NCBI GenBank assembly: GCA_009731375.1 | Contig: BJOX01000190.1 | Location: 64,830-100,031, forward strand | Direction of reading: 5' to 3' | DNA: 35,202 nucleotides | Source of the DNA: Paulinella micropora | Lineage: Eukaryota; Cercozoa; Imbricatea; Euglyphida | Part shown: positions 10,787-18,986 of the stretch, one piece after another | Layout: the number at the start of each line of letters is the position of its first letter | Position numbering within the stretch: position 1 is the first letter of the stretch | Position numbers and translations under genes: made by a program | The notes under the pieces: generated by a model | What the model saw: the letters and a program-made list of their open reading frames with translations, nothing else | Databases searched by the model: none | Told to the model about the DNA's origin: nothing

Positions 10787-10860
10787 GGACACCGTGATAG
10801 CCCAGTGGTCAAGTTCTACCATCTGGGCCCTGTCGCCAGTTCGATTCCCGTCGGTGCCAC
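10787..10860 (+). mobile_element. tRNA-derived SINE-like repeat, copy A4 (cut by gap)
   Basis: The head of the same SINE family (GGACACCGTGATAGCCC, B box AGTTCGATTCC, CGGTGCCAC), immediately followed by the N gap. Its body is unsequenced. Confidence 0.7.
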
Positions 10861-11836
10861 NNNNNNNNNNNNNNNNNNNNNNNNNNNNNNNNNNNNNNNN
10901 NNNNNNNNNNNNNNNNNNNNNNNNNNNNNNNNNNNNNNNNNNNNNNNNNNNNNNNNNNNNNNNNNNNNNNNNNNNNNNNNNNNNNNNNNNNNNNNNNNNN
11001 NNNNNNNNNNNNNNNNNNNNNNNNNNNNNNNNNNNNNNNNNNNNNNNNNNNNNNNNNNNNNNNNNNNNNNNNNNNNNNNNNNNNNNNNNNNNNNNNNNNN
11101 NNNNNNNNNNNNNNNNNNNNNNNNNNNNNNNNNNNNNNNNNNNNNNNNNNNNNNNNNNNNNNNNNNNNNNNNNNNNNNNNNNNNNNNNNNNNNNNNNNNN
11201 NNNNNNNNNNNNNNNNNNNNNNNNNNNNNNNNNNNNNNNNNNNNNNNNNNNNNNNNNNNNNNNNNNNNNNNNNNNNNNNNNNNNNNNNNNNNNNNNNNNN
11301 NNNNNNNNNNNNNNNNNNNNNNNNNNNNNNNNNNNNNNNNNNNNNNNNNNNNNNNNNNNNNNNNNNNNNNNNNNNNNNNNNNNNNNNNNNNNNNNNNNNN
11401 NNNNNNNNNNNNNNNNNNNNNNNNNNNNNNNNNNNNNNNNNNNNNNNNNNNNNNNNNNNNNNNNNNNNNNNNNNNNNNNNNNNNNNNNNNNNNNNNNNNN
11501 NNNNNNNNNNNNNNNNNNNNNNNNNNNNNNNNNNNNNNNNNNNNNNNNNNNNNNNNNNNNNNNNNNNNNNNNNNNNNNNNNNNNNNNNNNNNNNNNNNNN
11601 NNNNNNNNNNNNNNNNNNNNNNNNNNNNNNNNNNNNNNNNNNNNNNNNNNNNNNNNNNNNNNNNNNNNNNNNNNNNNNNNNNNNNNNNNNNNNNNNNNNN
11701 NNNNNNNNNNNNNNNNNNNNNNNNNNNNNNNNNNNNNNNNNNNNNNNNNNNNNNNNNNNNNNNNNNNNNNNNNNNNNNNNNNNNNNNNNNNNNNNNNNNN
11801 NNNNNNNNNNNNNNNNNNNNNNNNNNNNNNNNNNNN
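10861..11836. other. Assembly gap (976 N)
   Basis: An unsequenced run of N inside the SINE cluster. Reading frames that span it are meaningless. Confidence 1.
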
Positions 11837-12234
11837 TTGTGTTGTTTTTTATAAGACATACACGACGTGGGATCAAAGGGATATTTACATTCCGCGATCT
11901 AGGGGTGGTGACGGGTTCCGAGGCGTCCCAGATACTTACCACAAAACGTCCTCATGCGCTGGCAGACCGCATGAAATGTCTGCTACCCCTGTGAGTACCT
12001 CCATGCGGGACCTACCCAGTCTCGTGGAGCTCTCACGCGGGGAAGATCAATCATTTGTAGTTGATTTCCTGCAAGGTACCCGACACTGTGCGGGTAGTAG
12101 GGACTTCCTTTTGGGGCCTTCTATGCAGGATGGTTAGAGTCACTCTTCCCTCCCCAACATACTCACTGTAGTCCCTGTTGGGTCGAGGGATGGAGGCGCA
12201 TGGCCCTCGGGCTCAGCCATGACAGATCAATATA

Positions 12235-12235
<1 letters not shown>
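11837..12235 (+). mobile_element. Interspersed repeat family C, copy C1 (5' end in gap)
   Basis: A stretch sharing nearly all its sequence with 12717-13090, from ...CGTGGGATCA through CCGCATGAAATGTCTGCTAC to TTTTGGGGCCTTCTATGCAGG. Its 3' end (GATGGAGGCGCATGGCCCTCGGGCTCAGCC...) is shared with SINE copy A2 and partly with A1/A3. It is followed by a TTA array at about 12236-12301. Probably a second non-autonomous family using the same 3' module. Confidence 0.65.
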
Positions 12236-12301
<66 letters not shown>

Positions 12302-12302
<1 letters not shown>

Positions 12303-12486
12303 GGGAGTACATAGGCCATCGGTCCCTTTCCATGGGCTGATTGGTATAAAGCTCCTAGAGAAATGTTCTATGCCGTCACTTCCTTTATTCCACTGATTGG
12401 TGTGGAGACTTTCCTTATGGAATGGAGGACTGGATGCGCATGGCCTTTTGGCTCTGGCTCAGCAAGGGCAGACGATACATACATAC
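12302..12486 (+). mobile_element. Interspersed repeat family B, copy B2
   Basis: Matches B1 (9548-9719) nearly base for base from GGGAGTACATAGG to GGCTCAGCA, with small insertions near its 3' end. Flanked on both sides by TTA arrays. Confidence 0.65.
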
Positions 12487-12543
<57 letters not shown>

Positions 12544-12545
<2 letters not shown>

Positions 12546-13085
12546 CGCCCTCTGGTCGTACCTTGCGGTTCCCGCTTCACGTGCGTGGACCGCTTAACCA
12601 TAGGGCAAGAGCGATGTTGTTGGTTCCGAGGCTATGGTTTTCCGTTGGTTCCGAGGCTATGGTGTTCCGTTGGTTCCGAGGCTATGTTGCGTTGGTTCCG
12701 AGGCTATGTCGTTGTGTTGTTCTGGGTTTCGCATAAGACATATACACTACGTGGGATCACATGGTTATTTACATTCCGTGATCTAGGGGTTGTGACGGGT
12801 TTTGAGGCGTCCCAGATACTTTCCACAAAACGTCCTCATGCGCTGGCAGACCGCATGAAATGTCTGCTACGCCTGTGAGTACCTCCAATGCGGGCCCTAC
12901 CAAGTCTCGTGGAGCTCTCACGCGGGGAAGATCAATCATTCGTAGTTGATTTCCTGCAAGGTACCCGAAACTGTGCGGGTAGTAGGGACTTCCTTTTGGG
13001 GCCTTCTATGCAGGATGGTAAGAGTTATTCTTCCCTCCCTAACATGCTCACTTCCTGTTGGGACGAAGGATGGGTCCTCGGGCTC

Positions 13086-13088
<3 letters not shown>
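12544..13088 (+). mobile_element. Interspersed repeat family C, copy C2, with an internal minisatellite
   Basis: The right part (about 12717-13088) is the second copy of repeat C. The left part holds about four units of a 21-26 bp minisatellite with core TTGGTTCCGAGGCTATG (about 12617-12708). The TTCCGAGGC core also occurs once inside C1, so the minisatellite may have grown from the element. The 3' end reads TCCTCGGGCTCAGATATATA, a shortened form of the shared tail. Confidence 0.6.
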
Positions 13089-13175
<87 letters not shown>

Positions 13176-13237
13176 TTCTTCTTCTTCGTCGTCGTCGTCT
13201 TCTTCCTCGTCCTTTTCTTCTTCTTTCTCCTCTTGTT
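13089..13237. repeat. (TA)n, (TG)n and TTC/CGT repeats
   Basis: TA array, then TG array (13139-13173), then a degenerate TTC/GTC tract that ends just before the ATG at 13238. It forms the immediate upstream region of the NTPase/nuclease pseudogene. Confidence 0.9.
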
Positions 13238-14671
13238 ATGTCAGGTCTGGATATGCATCTCGTCACAAAACGCTTTCGCCGAACGGAAGCAACGCCAGAC
13301 CAGCTTCCTTCTTTGTACGTTCCGCGTAAAGTTCTGGTGCAGGAGACCGTCCGCGCTATCACGGCCGAGCCCACACACGCGCAGCAACCTCGACACCTCA
13401 GCACGCACTTCCATGGGTTCCGTGGTTCGGGCAAGACTTGCTTCCTGCAGCTTGTTGCAGAAAAATTGCTGGAAGAGAAGAAACACGTATATTTCTTATC
13501 GTCACCTCGCTGGCTCGAGTTGCTTCGAGGCGAGTTAGCTGCGCTTAACGAGCGGCTTATCAAGGAGCACCGGCGCGCTTACCTCCTCGTGGATGAGTCG
13601 CAGATGGACGCGGATGCCTTTTACGATCCACTGCGCTCTTATGACCACATTACCACGGTGGCGGTCGGTCGGGTAGCTCTGATTTCATCCTCGTTCAACT
13701 TCGAGAAAAAATACGGGCCGATGAAACTAATGTTCTCGCGCGCGGAGTTTGACGCGGCAGTCGTTGGGAAAATGATGGAAGGCATGTCCGCAGCGCAAAC
13801 GACCGAGTTCACAGCCATGCTCGATGAGGTTGGTCTTTGCGCATACGAAAGGCCACGCATATGGTACCATGCAGTTGTCTTGGGAGTTTGCTCGTTTAGC
13901 TAAAGCAGGCACAGCAGCCACGGATGCCAAGGAAATGCTCTGGGATTCTAATTTCATAGAGAGTAACTTTTATCAAGCCCTTCTGGGTCGCTGCTCGTTT
14001 CCCTCCAGCGAGGAAATCAAACTTGTTTCCCTGGTGCTGCAGTACACTTGTGGCTTGTTGCCGAAGAAGCAATATCTACTTGACAAGTACTGCATCCCTG
14101 AAGCCCCACCCTTGTTGAGGCGTGCATTGCTCTTTAAGTATGGTGAGGTTGCGTCTGTGGATCTGAGCGAAGCATCTTTTGAACAACTCATTCTTCACAC
14201 TCTGCGTCAGGTCACTCCTGATCGATACGAAAGTTTCGGGGGTGTGACTGAGCGAGCTCTGGTCTACGAGGTCGCATTGTCGCTGGCTAAACTCAACGTG
14301 CTGGATGGCGCGCCTTTATGGGAGCCAGACGTCGGTCGTGGACGTGTCGACCTACGTGTCAACTCCAGATTAAATATAATGCTTGAGGCCCTCGTGACCG
14401 ATGCACAGACGCTCGGAACACGAACTCTCAAAATAGACTGCTTGAGCATATACTGCGCTTTCTTAAAACAGGCACCTTGGAAGCGCGCTATGGATTGAAC
14501 TTTTCAGACTTCCGCATTCTTCATTTTCAACGACGCGGGAACTCAGTCGAGGGTCCGATGGACAACTGGGATGACCAAACCAAGCAGGTGTTCGATTCAA
14601 AAGTGTTGACGTGGCTGATGAGCACCAAGCAGCTGTTCCTAGGCCAAAAGGAAATCCTGCCCCTGAAGTAA
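13238..14671 (+). pseudogene. P-loop NTPase plus PD-(D/E)XK-like nuclease, Crinkler (CRN) type, frameshifted
   Basis: Two or three frames together give one protein of about 480 residues. The first (from ATG 13238) has Walker A GFRGSGKT at residues 60-67 and Walker B YLLVDE at 115-120, so it is an ATPase domain. Near 13824-13840 the reading passes to a second frame. That frame carries a conserved E in TERALVYEV, then GRGRVDLRV and a Glu in the next strand (IMLEAL), matching the D...E core of restriction-enzyme-fold nucleases. Near 14420-14450 it shifts again to a frame that ends at 14671 with EHILRF and a FSDFRIL strand. NTPase followed by this nuclease fold is the arrangement of CRN-type effector C-termini, known from oomycetes, chytrids and other eukaryotes. 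No N-terminal translocation domain is seen, and the usual catalytic Lys position is unclear. Two breaks suggest a dead copy; short introns or base errors are alternatives. Confidence 0.65.
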
Positions 14672-15489
14672 ATTCGCTCGGTATTTCTAGCAACAGCCAG
14701 GCTGGTGGCGCCAGAAATCTTAACGATAGTCACGCACTATGAGAGATAGCGCTATGCGAGGGTCACGATGTAGATCTTATAAAACAAAAGCACAGCGCAT
14801 TTTGTCGCAGAAATTAATTTTCCAAAGCCAAACGAGACAATGATCTCTCCGGCCTCTTTCGCTGCAGACAAGGGCCGGCTAGACTAATTAAGCATCTGCA
14901 TACCATTACTAAAAAACAATTATTAATAAATACATGTAATTGTGTTGTTAAAATAAGTCGCACTGAGAGTAGTCTAGCTAAACACATAGACTAGCTGAAA
15001 CATCTGCATACTATCACTAAAAGCAATCAAAAACATGTAATTTCCTTGTTCAAGTAAGTGATAGCGTATTACAGCTAAACACACAGACACGGACAGACTA
15101 GATAAACATCTGCATACTATCACTCAAAACAGTCAAAGACATCTGATTGCGTTGTTAAAATTGTTACGATAGTAGGATATTTAATAAACAGATAAATGTT
15201 ACTAACGATATGAAGACTGAGGAATACCTTAAGTAGGGACTCCGTAATCTCCAGATCAAGGATAACCGGCAGAGCGGAACGATTAGTATTGCCATTATAT
15301 ACCGGGTGGGCAGGCATAATCGCTTCTCCCCCCCCGAGCGCGCTCGCTAGTTTGCGCGCGAGGAGTCGAAATGACGCCCCCGCCGATCAACCTCGGGATA
15401 AAATGCAAATACGAACCTGAGTTACGGTTAACGCCGTATCGTGTTAACGAATTAAACAAAATTGTAGGTTGAGCCAAACGCCAACACTT
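14672..15489. other. AT-rich noncoding stretch with a degenerate 107-bp triplication
   Basis: No gene seen. Between about 14886 and 15170 a unit containing CATCTGCATAC(C/T)AT(T/C)ACT and later ACAT(G/C)T occurs three times, at 14893, 15001 and 15107 (spacing 108 and 106 bp), with clear divergence between copies. A 12-bp palindrome CGAGCGCGCTCG lies at 15335-15346. The stretch ends at the target site of the solo LTR. Confidence 0.6.
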
Positions 15490-15658
15490 TGTTACAATCC
15501 CTGAAGATAGCTCGATAAAAAGTCGGTAATAAAAGCAGACACAAATCCCCCAAAGGAGAATGATGTCTCGTTATATTAGCTCAGTGAAGCAGAAAAAGAA
15601 AGCTGCCACGGACCACGGTTAAAATGGCATTAGGTCAAATCCTGCCAAACGATATTGA

Positions 15659-15969
15659 CGTTGTAATGTACTATTAATACCCGTTACTCCACCTAGTCAA
15701 TTTACCGGTAATTTGGATAGTCTTAGTCATAGGCAGGTTCATAGGCCGGACAGTTATTAATACCTTTATTACTGACAAGGACACTTTCTAGAGTATTCGC
15801 GAATCATAGTCTGGAATGCCTAGAATCAAATGAGTATTACCATTCTGTAAAGGTCATAACATCATAAATTTGTGTGACCCAAAGTCATTAAAAGTCTTTT
15901 CTTCGGTTATTCTTTACCCTTAGCGGGGTAGCTTCCCTAAACTCTGCGTTTGAGTGATAGATTACTTTG
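15659..15969 (+). repeat. 5' LTR of E1 (311 bp)
   Basis: Starts CGTTGTAATG and ends GATTACTTTG, and matches 22907-23220 apart from two substitutions and a block near 15911-15915. Ends are not TG...CA. A hairpin TACCC/GGGTA (15915-15930) lies 39 bases before the LTR end. It should hold the promoter and polyadenylation signals, but I cannot place TATA or start sites with confidence. Confidence 0.9.
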
Positions 15970-15982
15970 GTTATGAGCCTTG
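15969..15982 (+). promoter_or_regulatory. Primer-binding site of E1, initiator tRNA-Met half type
   Basis: GGTTATGAGCCTTG spans the last LTR base and the next 13. Its complement, CAAGGCTCATAACC, is the 5' half of a tRNA-Met anticodon arm (CAT anticodon) rather than a tRNA 3' end with CCA. Drosophila copia is known to prime from an initiator tRNA-Met fragment on a GGTTATGGGCCC site at the same position. The same 14 bases occur at this place in E2. The host tRNA is not in the window. Confidence 0.75.
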
Positions 15983-18969
15983 TCAAGGAGGCAAGCGTGC
16001 CAAAGCACGTATTGAGTCAAGTGCCCATATTCGAGGGCAACGACCAAAGCTTTTGGCCTTGGTCAAGCAAGTTTCAGAAGCACATGCAGGGGATATCTGT
16101 CCACGTGGCAGAGATGGTATCTGTGGCATTAGCCGACCCAGCTAAAGCCAAAAGGGATTTTCCTTACGACGAAGCAAGGGCTAAGACGGCAGAAGACTTA
16201 GAAGAGCCCGACACGCCCATAAGTGATAGTGAGGAAGATGAAGAGTCAGACACCTCTCAGAGAGGAAGACAGAGACCCCAGACAAAGAAAGAAGATATCA
16301 AACAGCCAGAAGGTTGGGATAAAATGACAGCAGAACAAAAGAGAGAGTGGAAAGAGAAAGAAGCAAGGAAAAAGAAAAGACAAAGTATGAAACAACACAC
16401 AAGAAGAAAGACAGCTATCCGCAAAGAGAAGAAATATTATGAAAGGATGAAAACTTTGCAGTTATGTCTGTCTGTGGCTTTTTCCAAAGACAATGTATCT
16501 AATTTCCTGCGAACACAGAAGACGAAAGGACCCATTGAAGAGTTGATAGTAGTAAGAGATCAATGGGGAGGCATTTCCGGAGCAGGTAGGTACATGTTAG
16601 AGGAAGAGTTTGAGAGAACGAGACCAAGGGCAGGTCAGAGGTATGTAGACTGGCTAAATGAATTTCTCGCAAAGAAAATCCAGCTTGAAAGTTTACGTGG
16701 GGCGCCATTTTCCGATGAGGAAGCAAAGAGAAAGCTATTTAAGAAATTGCGCTACCATCCAGCTTTCGGGGATAAATTTCAGGTGGACCACTATGATCTC
16801 CCGGCCAGACTAAGACCAAATTTCTCGGAACTATGCGAAGCATCTAGGGAAAGATGGTTAATGTGGGAAGAAAAAGAAAGACGTAACAATTTCCGTGAGA
16901 GAAAAACTCAAATTCGCAAAGACAACAACAAGAAATCTCGGGATGGCAAGCAGCGGCAAGAGACCAATCTCCTGATGGATAATAAAGGGAAAAGGGGAGA
17001 CAATAAACCGGGACCAAAGACAGCTCCAAACTGGACGCTCAAAGTCACGTGTTTCGGATGTGATGCCAAAGGCCATACCATGAGATATTGTCCGGTGATT
17101 TCGGAAAAGTTCCGCAAAGAAGGAAAATTAAAACGGAATCAAACGGAAGACAAAGGCACGGAACAAGAAAAGAACGAACAAAAGAACAATTACAAAAACA
17201 AAAAGAAACCCTTTCATAAGAAAAAGAAAGCACTCACTTTGATAACAACCGGCAACGACAAAAACGAAGACGAACAAAGTGACTCTGATACAAACGTTGC
17301 TTTAATCCATATGGGGAACACTTATGATAAGAGCGATGATGATGAGGAAGAAAGAGAAAGAGATGACGAGCAACCAAGCTCACCTCATCACAAATCTACA
17401 AGTCCCCAAGCCCTTTTGAACGATACAAAGACTACACCTAGGGTAGGGAATAGACATAGTGAGAGTGGAGAAGGACGGGAAGTGCGGTTAGTATCGGCCA
17501 CCCTACGAGGTCCCTCCTCACTACGGGGAGAAGGCAAGGAAGAGCGGTTAGTATCCGCCACCCCACGATGTTCCCCAGTCACCCCTAACCCTAACGAAAC
17601 TCCTTTGAGGCTTGAGAGTTCTTACGGAGTCACGCCTGACACAAAATGTGCCGGAATAAACAGACGCAAAAAACCGTGTAATGTTTCCGTTGAAAAATCA
17701 AAAGGAAAAGGAATATACGCAAATCACGCGAAACGATTATCTTATGCGAGGTACTGCGGATATCACGCCACACAAGACCCAGATTATCCGGAGTTGGATT
17801 TGTCGGTAAGTCCCGGGTTGCGTCCCCCCAAATCTCCTTACTACCCAGACGAACGAGGTCTTAAAGCTGCGGCATTGGAAAAGTCTCATAAAATTACGCA
17901 AAGACTCGTTTTCGGGGAATTTGAAACTTTACGTGACACCAAAATTTCCACAAGTCCACAAGTCTCGCAAAATATTCCGCAACAACCACGCAAACATAAT
18001 CCATTTTCTAGTCAGCGGACCGGCCAGAGCAGAGAAGGGAGAGAAGAGAGTGGAGTGGATGAGGGAGAGCAACGACTTGGGCCCACTTCTGTCAACAAGT
18101 TTGGCAACCAAATAGGTCCCACCTCACAACAACTCCAAATCTCTAGTTCTAGACCAATCACAGCACTCCCACCAACACAGACAACAAACACGCAACCCAT
18201 CAACCCTCCCGTCATAACCTTCAAAGATATAAATGAAATAGCTAAAACGTTGATGAATGAGTGCGTGAGGGGAATGAATGGAGAAGTGATGCGTGTCGTG
18301 AGTGGCGAGCTAGAGAGAGATGACTTTTTGACTGACATAGTAAGAGCAATAGAAGGAGTGTACTTGGAGAGAGCAGTCAGACAGAGTCCCATCACTACAC
18401 CTCCACAACTCACAGAAGAGGGACAAGGTGAGGGTAGAGGAGTCTCTGAGGGTGAACTAGAAACAGAGACAGAGACAGAAGGAGAGACAGAGCATGTACT
18501 GATACATGTGAGAAAAAGAGTGATGAAAAAGAGAGACATGACAGTACAGGATAGTGGAGCAAGCACAGACATATCATGCAGAGAAGACAGATTGACGGAT
18601 GTCGATGAGATAGACCCGGTAGAACTACTGACAGGTAATGGAGAAAGGGAGTTGAGTAAGTCAGGAAGAGCTAGGCTGACTGTGATAGATGGGAAAGGAA
18701 GGCCTAGAGCAGTAGAAAAGAAGATGTTACTCGACACTACCTTACCAGTTAGCATAGTCTCTACAGGACAGATGGACCACAGACACAACAGATCAGTCAT
18801 CCACCAAAACGGACAGTTAGTAATACTCAAACACCCCATCCACATTAACGAGAGTGACATATTAGTAAGGGGAAGATTAACTAAGAGTATGATATATAGA
18901 TGGGATGACGAATATGATGAACCATTGAAAGTCAACGAAAGATATGATCCTTTCGCAACAAGGGGGTAG
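15973..18969 (+). CDS. E1 Gag-protease polyprotein
   Basis: 998 codons from the ATG inside the primer-binding site. This start is supported because residues 1-70 are conserved in E2 (PI(F/L)EGN, KLAFANPA-type motif, YDEA), upstream of the next Met. After the Gag domain comes a CCHC zinc knuckle (C360, C363, H368, C373), then a Lys/Glu-rich linker. A second Cys/His motif follows (C559-x9-C569 ... C595-x2-H598). Then come RPPKSPYYPDE, a Pro/Thr-rich variable stretch, and a conserved helix-like segment starting ITFKDI. The aspartic protease is of retroviral type with DSGAS (D860). The frame stops at TAG 18967-18969. Long for a copia Gag-protease. Gag would form the particle, and protease would process Gag and the frameshift product. 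Confidence 0.9.
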   Translation: MSLVKEASVPKHVLSQVPIFEGNDQSFWPWSSKFQKHMQGISVHVAEMVSVALADPAKAKRDFPYDEARAKTAEDLEEPDTPISDSEEDEESDTSQRGRQRPQTKKEDIKQPEGWDKMTAEQKREWKEKEARKKKRQSMKQHTRRKTAIRKEKKYYERMKTLQLCLSVAFSKDNVSNFLRTQKTKGPIEELIVVRDQWGGISGAGRYMLEEEFERTRPRAGQRYVDWLNEFLAKKIQLESLRGAPFSDEEAKRKLFKKLRYHPAFGDKFQVDHYDLPARLRPNFSELCEASRERWLMWEEKERRNNFRERKTQIRKDNNKKSRDGKQRQETNLLMDNKGKRGDNKPGPKTAPNWTLKVTCFGCDAKGHTMRYCPVISEKFRKEGKLKRNQTEDKGTEQEKNEQKNNYKNKKKPFHKKKKALTLITTGNDKNEDEQSDSDTNVALIHMGNTYDKSDDDEEERERDDEQPSSPHHKSTSPQALLNDTKTTPRVGNRHSESGEGREVRLVSATLRGPSSLRGEGKEERLVSATPRCSPVTPNPNETPLRLESSYGVTPDTKCAGINRRKKPCNVSVEKSKGKGIYANHAKRLSYARYCGYHATQDPDYPELDLSVSPGLRPPKSPYYPDERGLKAAALEKSHKITQRLVFGEFETLRDTKISTSPQVSQNIPQQPRKHNPFSSQRTGQSREGREESGVDEGEQRLGPTSVNKFGNQIGPTSQQLQISSSRPITALPPTQTTNTQPINPPVITFKDINEIAKTLMNECVRGMNGEVMRVVSGELERDDFLTDIVRAIEGVYLERAVRQSPITTPPQLTEEGQGEGRGVSEGELETETETEGETEHVLIHVRKRVMKKRDMTVQDSGASTDISCREDRLTDVDEIDPVELLTGNGERELSKSGRARLTVIDGKGRPRAVEKKMLLDTTLPVSIVSTGQMDHRHNRSVIHQNGQLVILKHPIHINESDILVRGRLTKSMIYRWDDEYDEPLKVNERYDPFATRG

Positions 18970-18986
18970 AAGGGGAGGGAAGCCCC
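18962..18986 (+). promoter_or_regulatory. Putative -1 ribosomal frameshift signal, E1
   Basis: In-frame codons AGG GGG TAG (18961-18969) are followed after five bases by GGGGAGGGAAGCCCC (18972-18986), which can form a GGGG/CCCC stem. A glycyl-tRNA on GGG can re-pair perfectly one base back because of the five-G run. The -1 frame is open only from 18948 onward, so any shift must fall in this 22-base window. The same site is present in E2. It is not a classical X XXY YYZ heptamer, so the mechanism is inferred. Confidence 0.6.

Noticed and set aside
9271-10860. tRNA genes at the four SINE heads
   Set aside because: A and B boxes are good but the T stem does not pair, no clear anticodon arm forms, and each is followed by a conserved repeat body.
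10701-12137. Long frames across 10861-11836
   Set aside because: They consist of N translated as unknown residues; the flanks are SINE-like repeats.
13058-13237. Start of the CRN-like gene in the TA/TG repeat
   Set aside because: The upstream part of that frame is only simple repeat; the ATG at 13238 is the first in non-repeat sequence.
15570-15645. tRNA-like A box (TTAGCTCAGTG) and B box (GGTCAAATCC) in X1
   Set aside because: The B box lacks a base, and the whole unit has TG...CA ends and sits next to a gypsy polypurine tract in the other copy, so LTR explains it better than SINE.
15661-15670. E1 LTR starting at the canonical TG in TTGTAATG
   Set aside because: The target duplication and the empty site at 31671-31919 place the boundary two to three bases earlier, at CGTTG.
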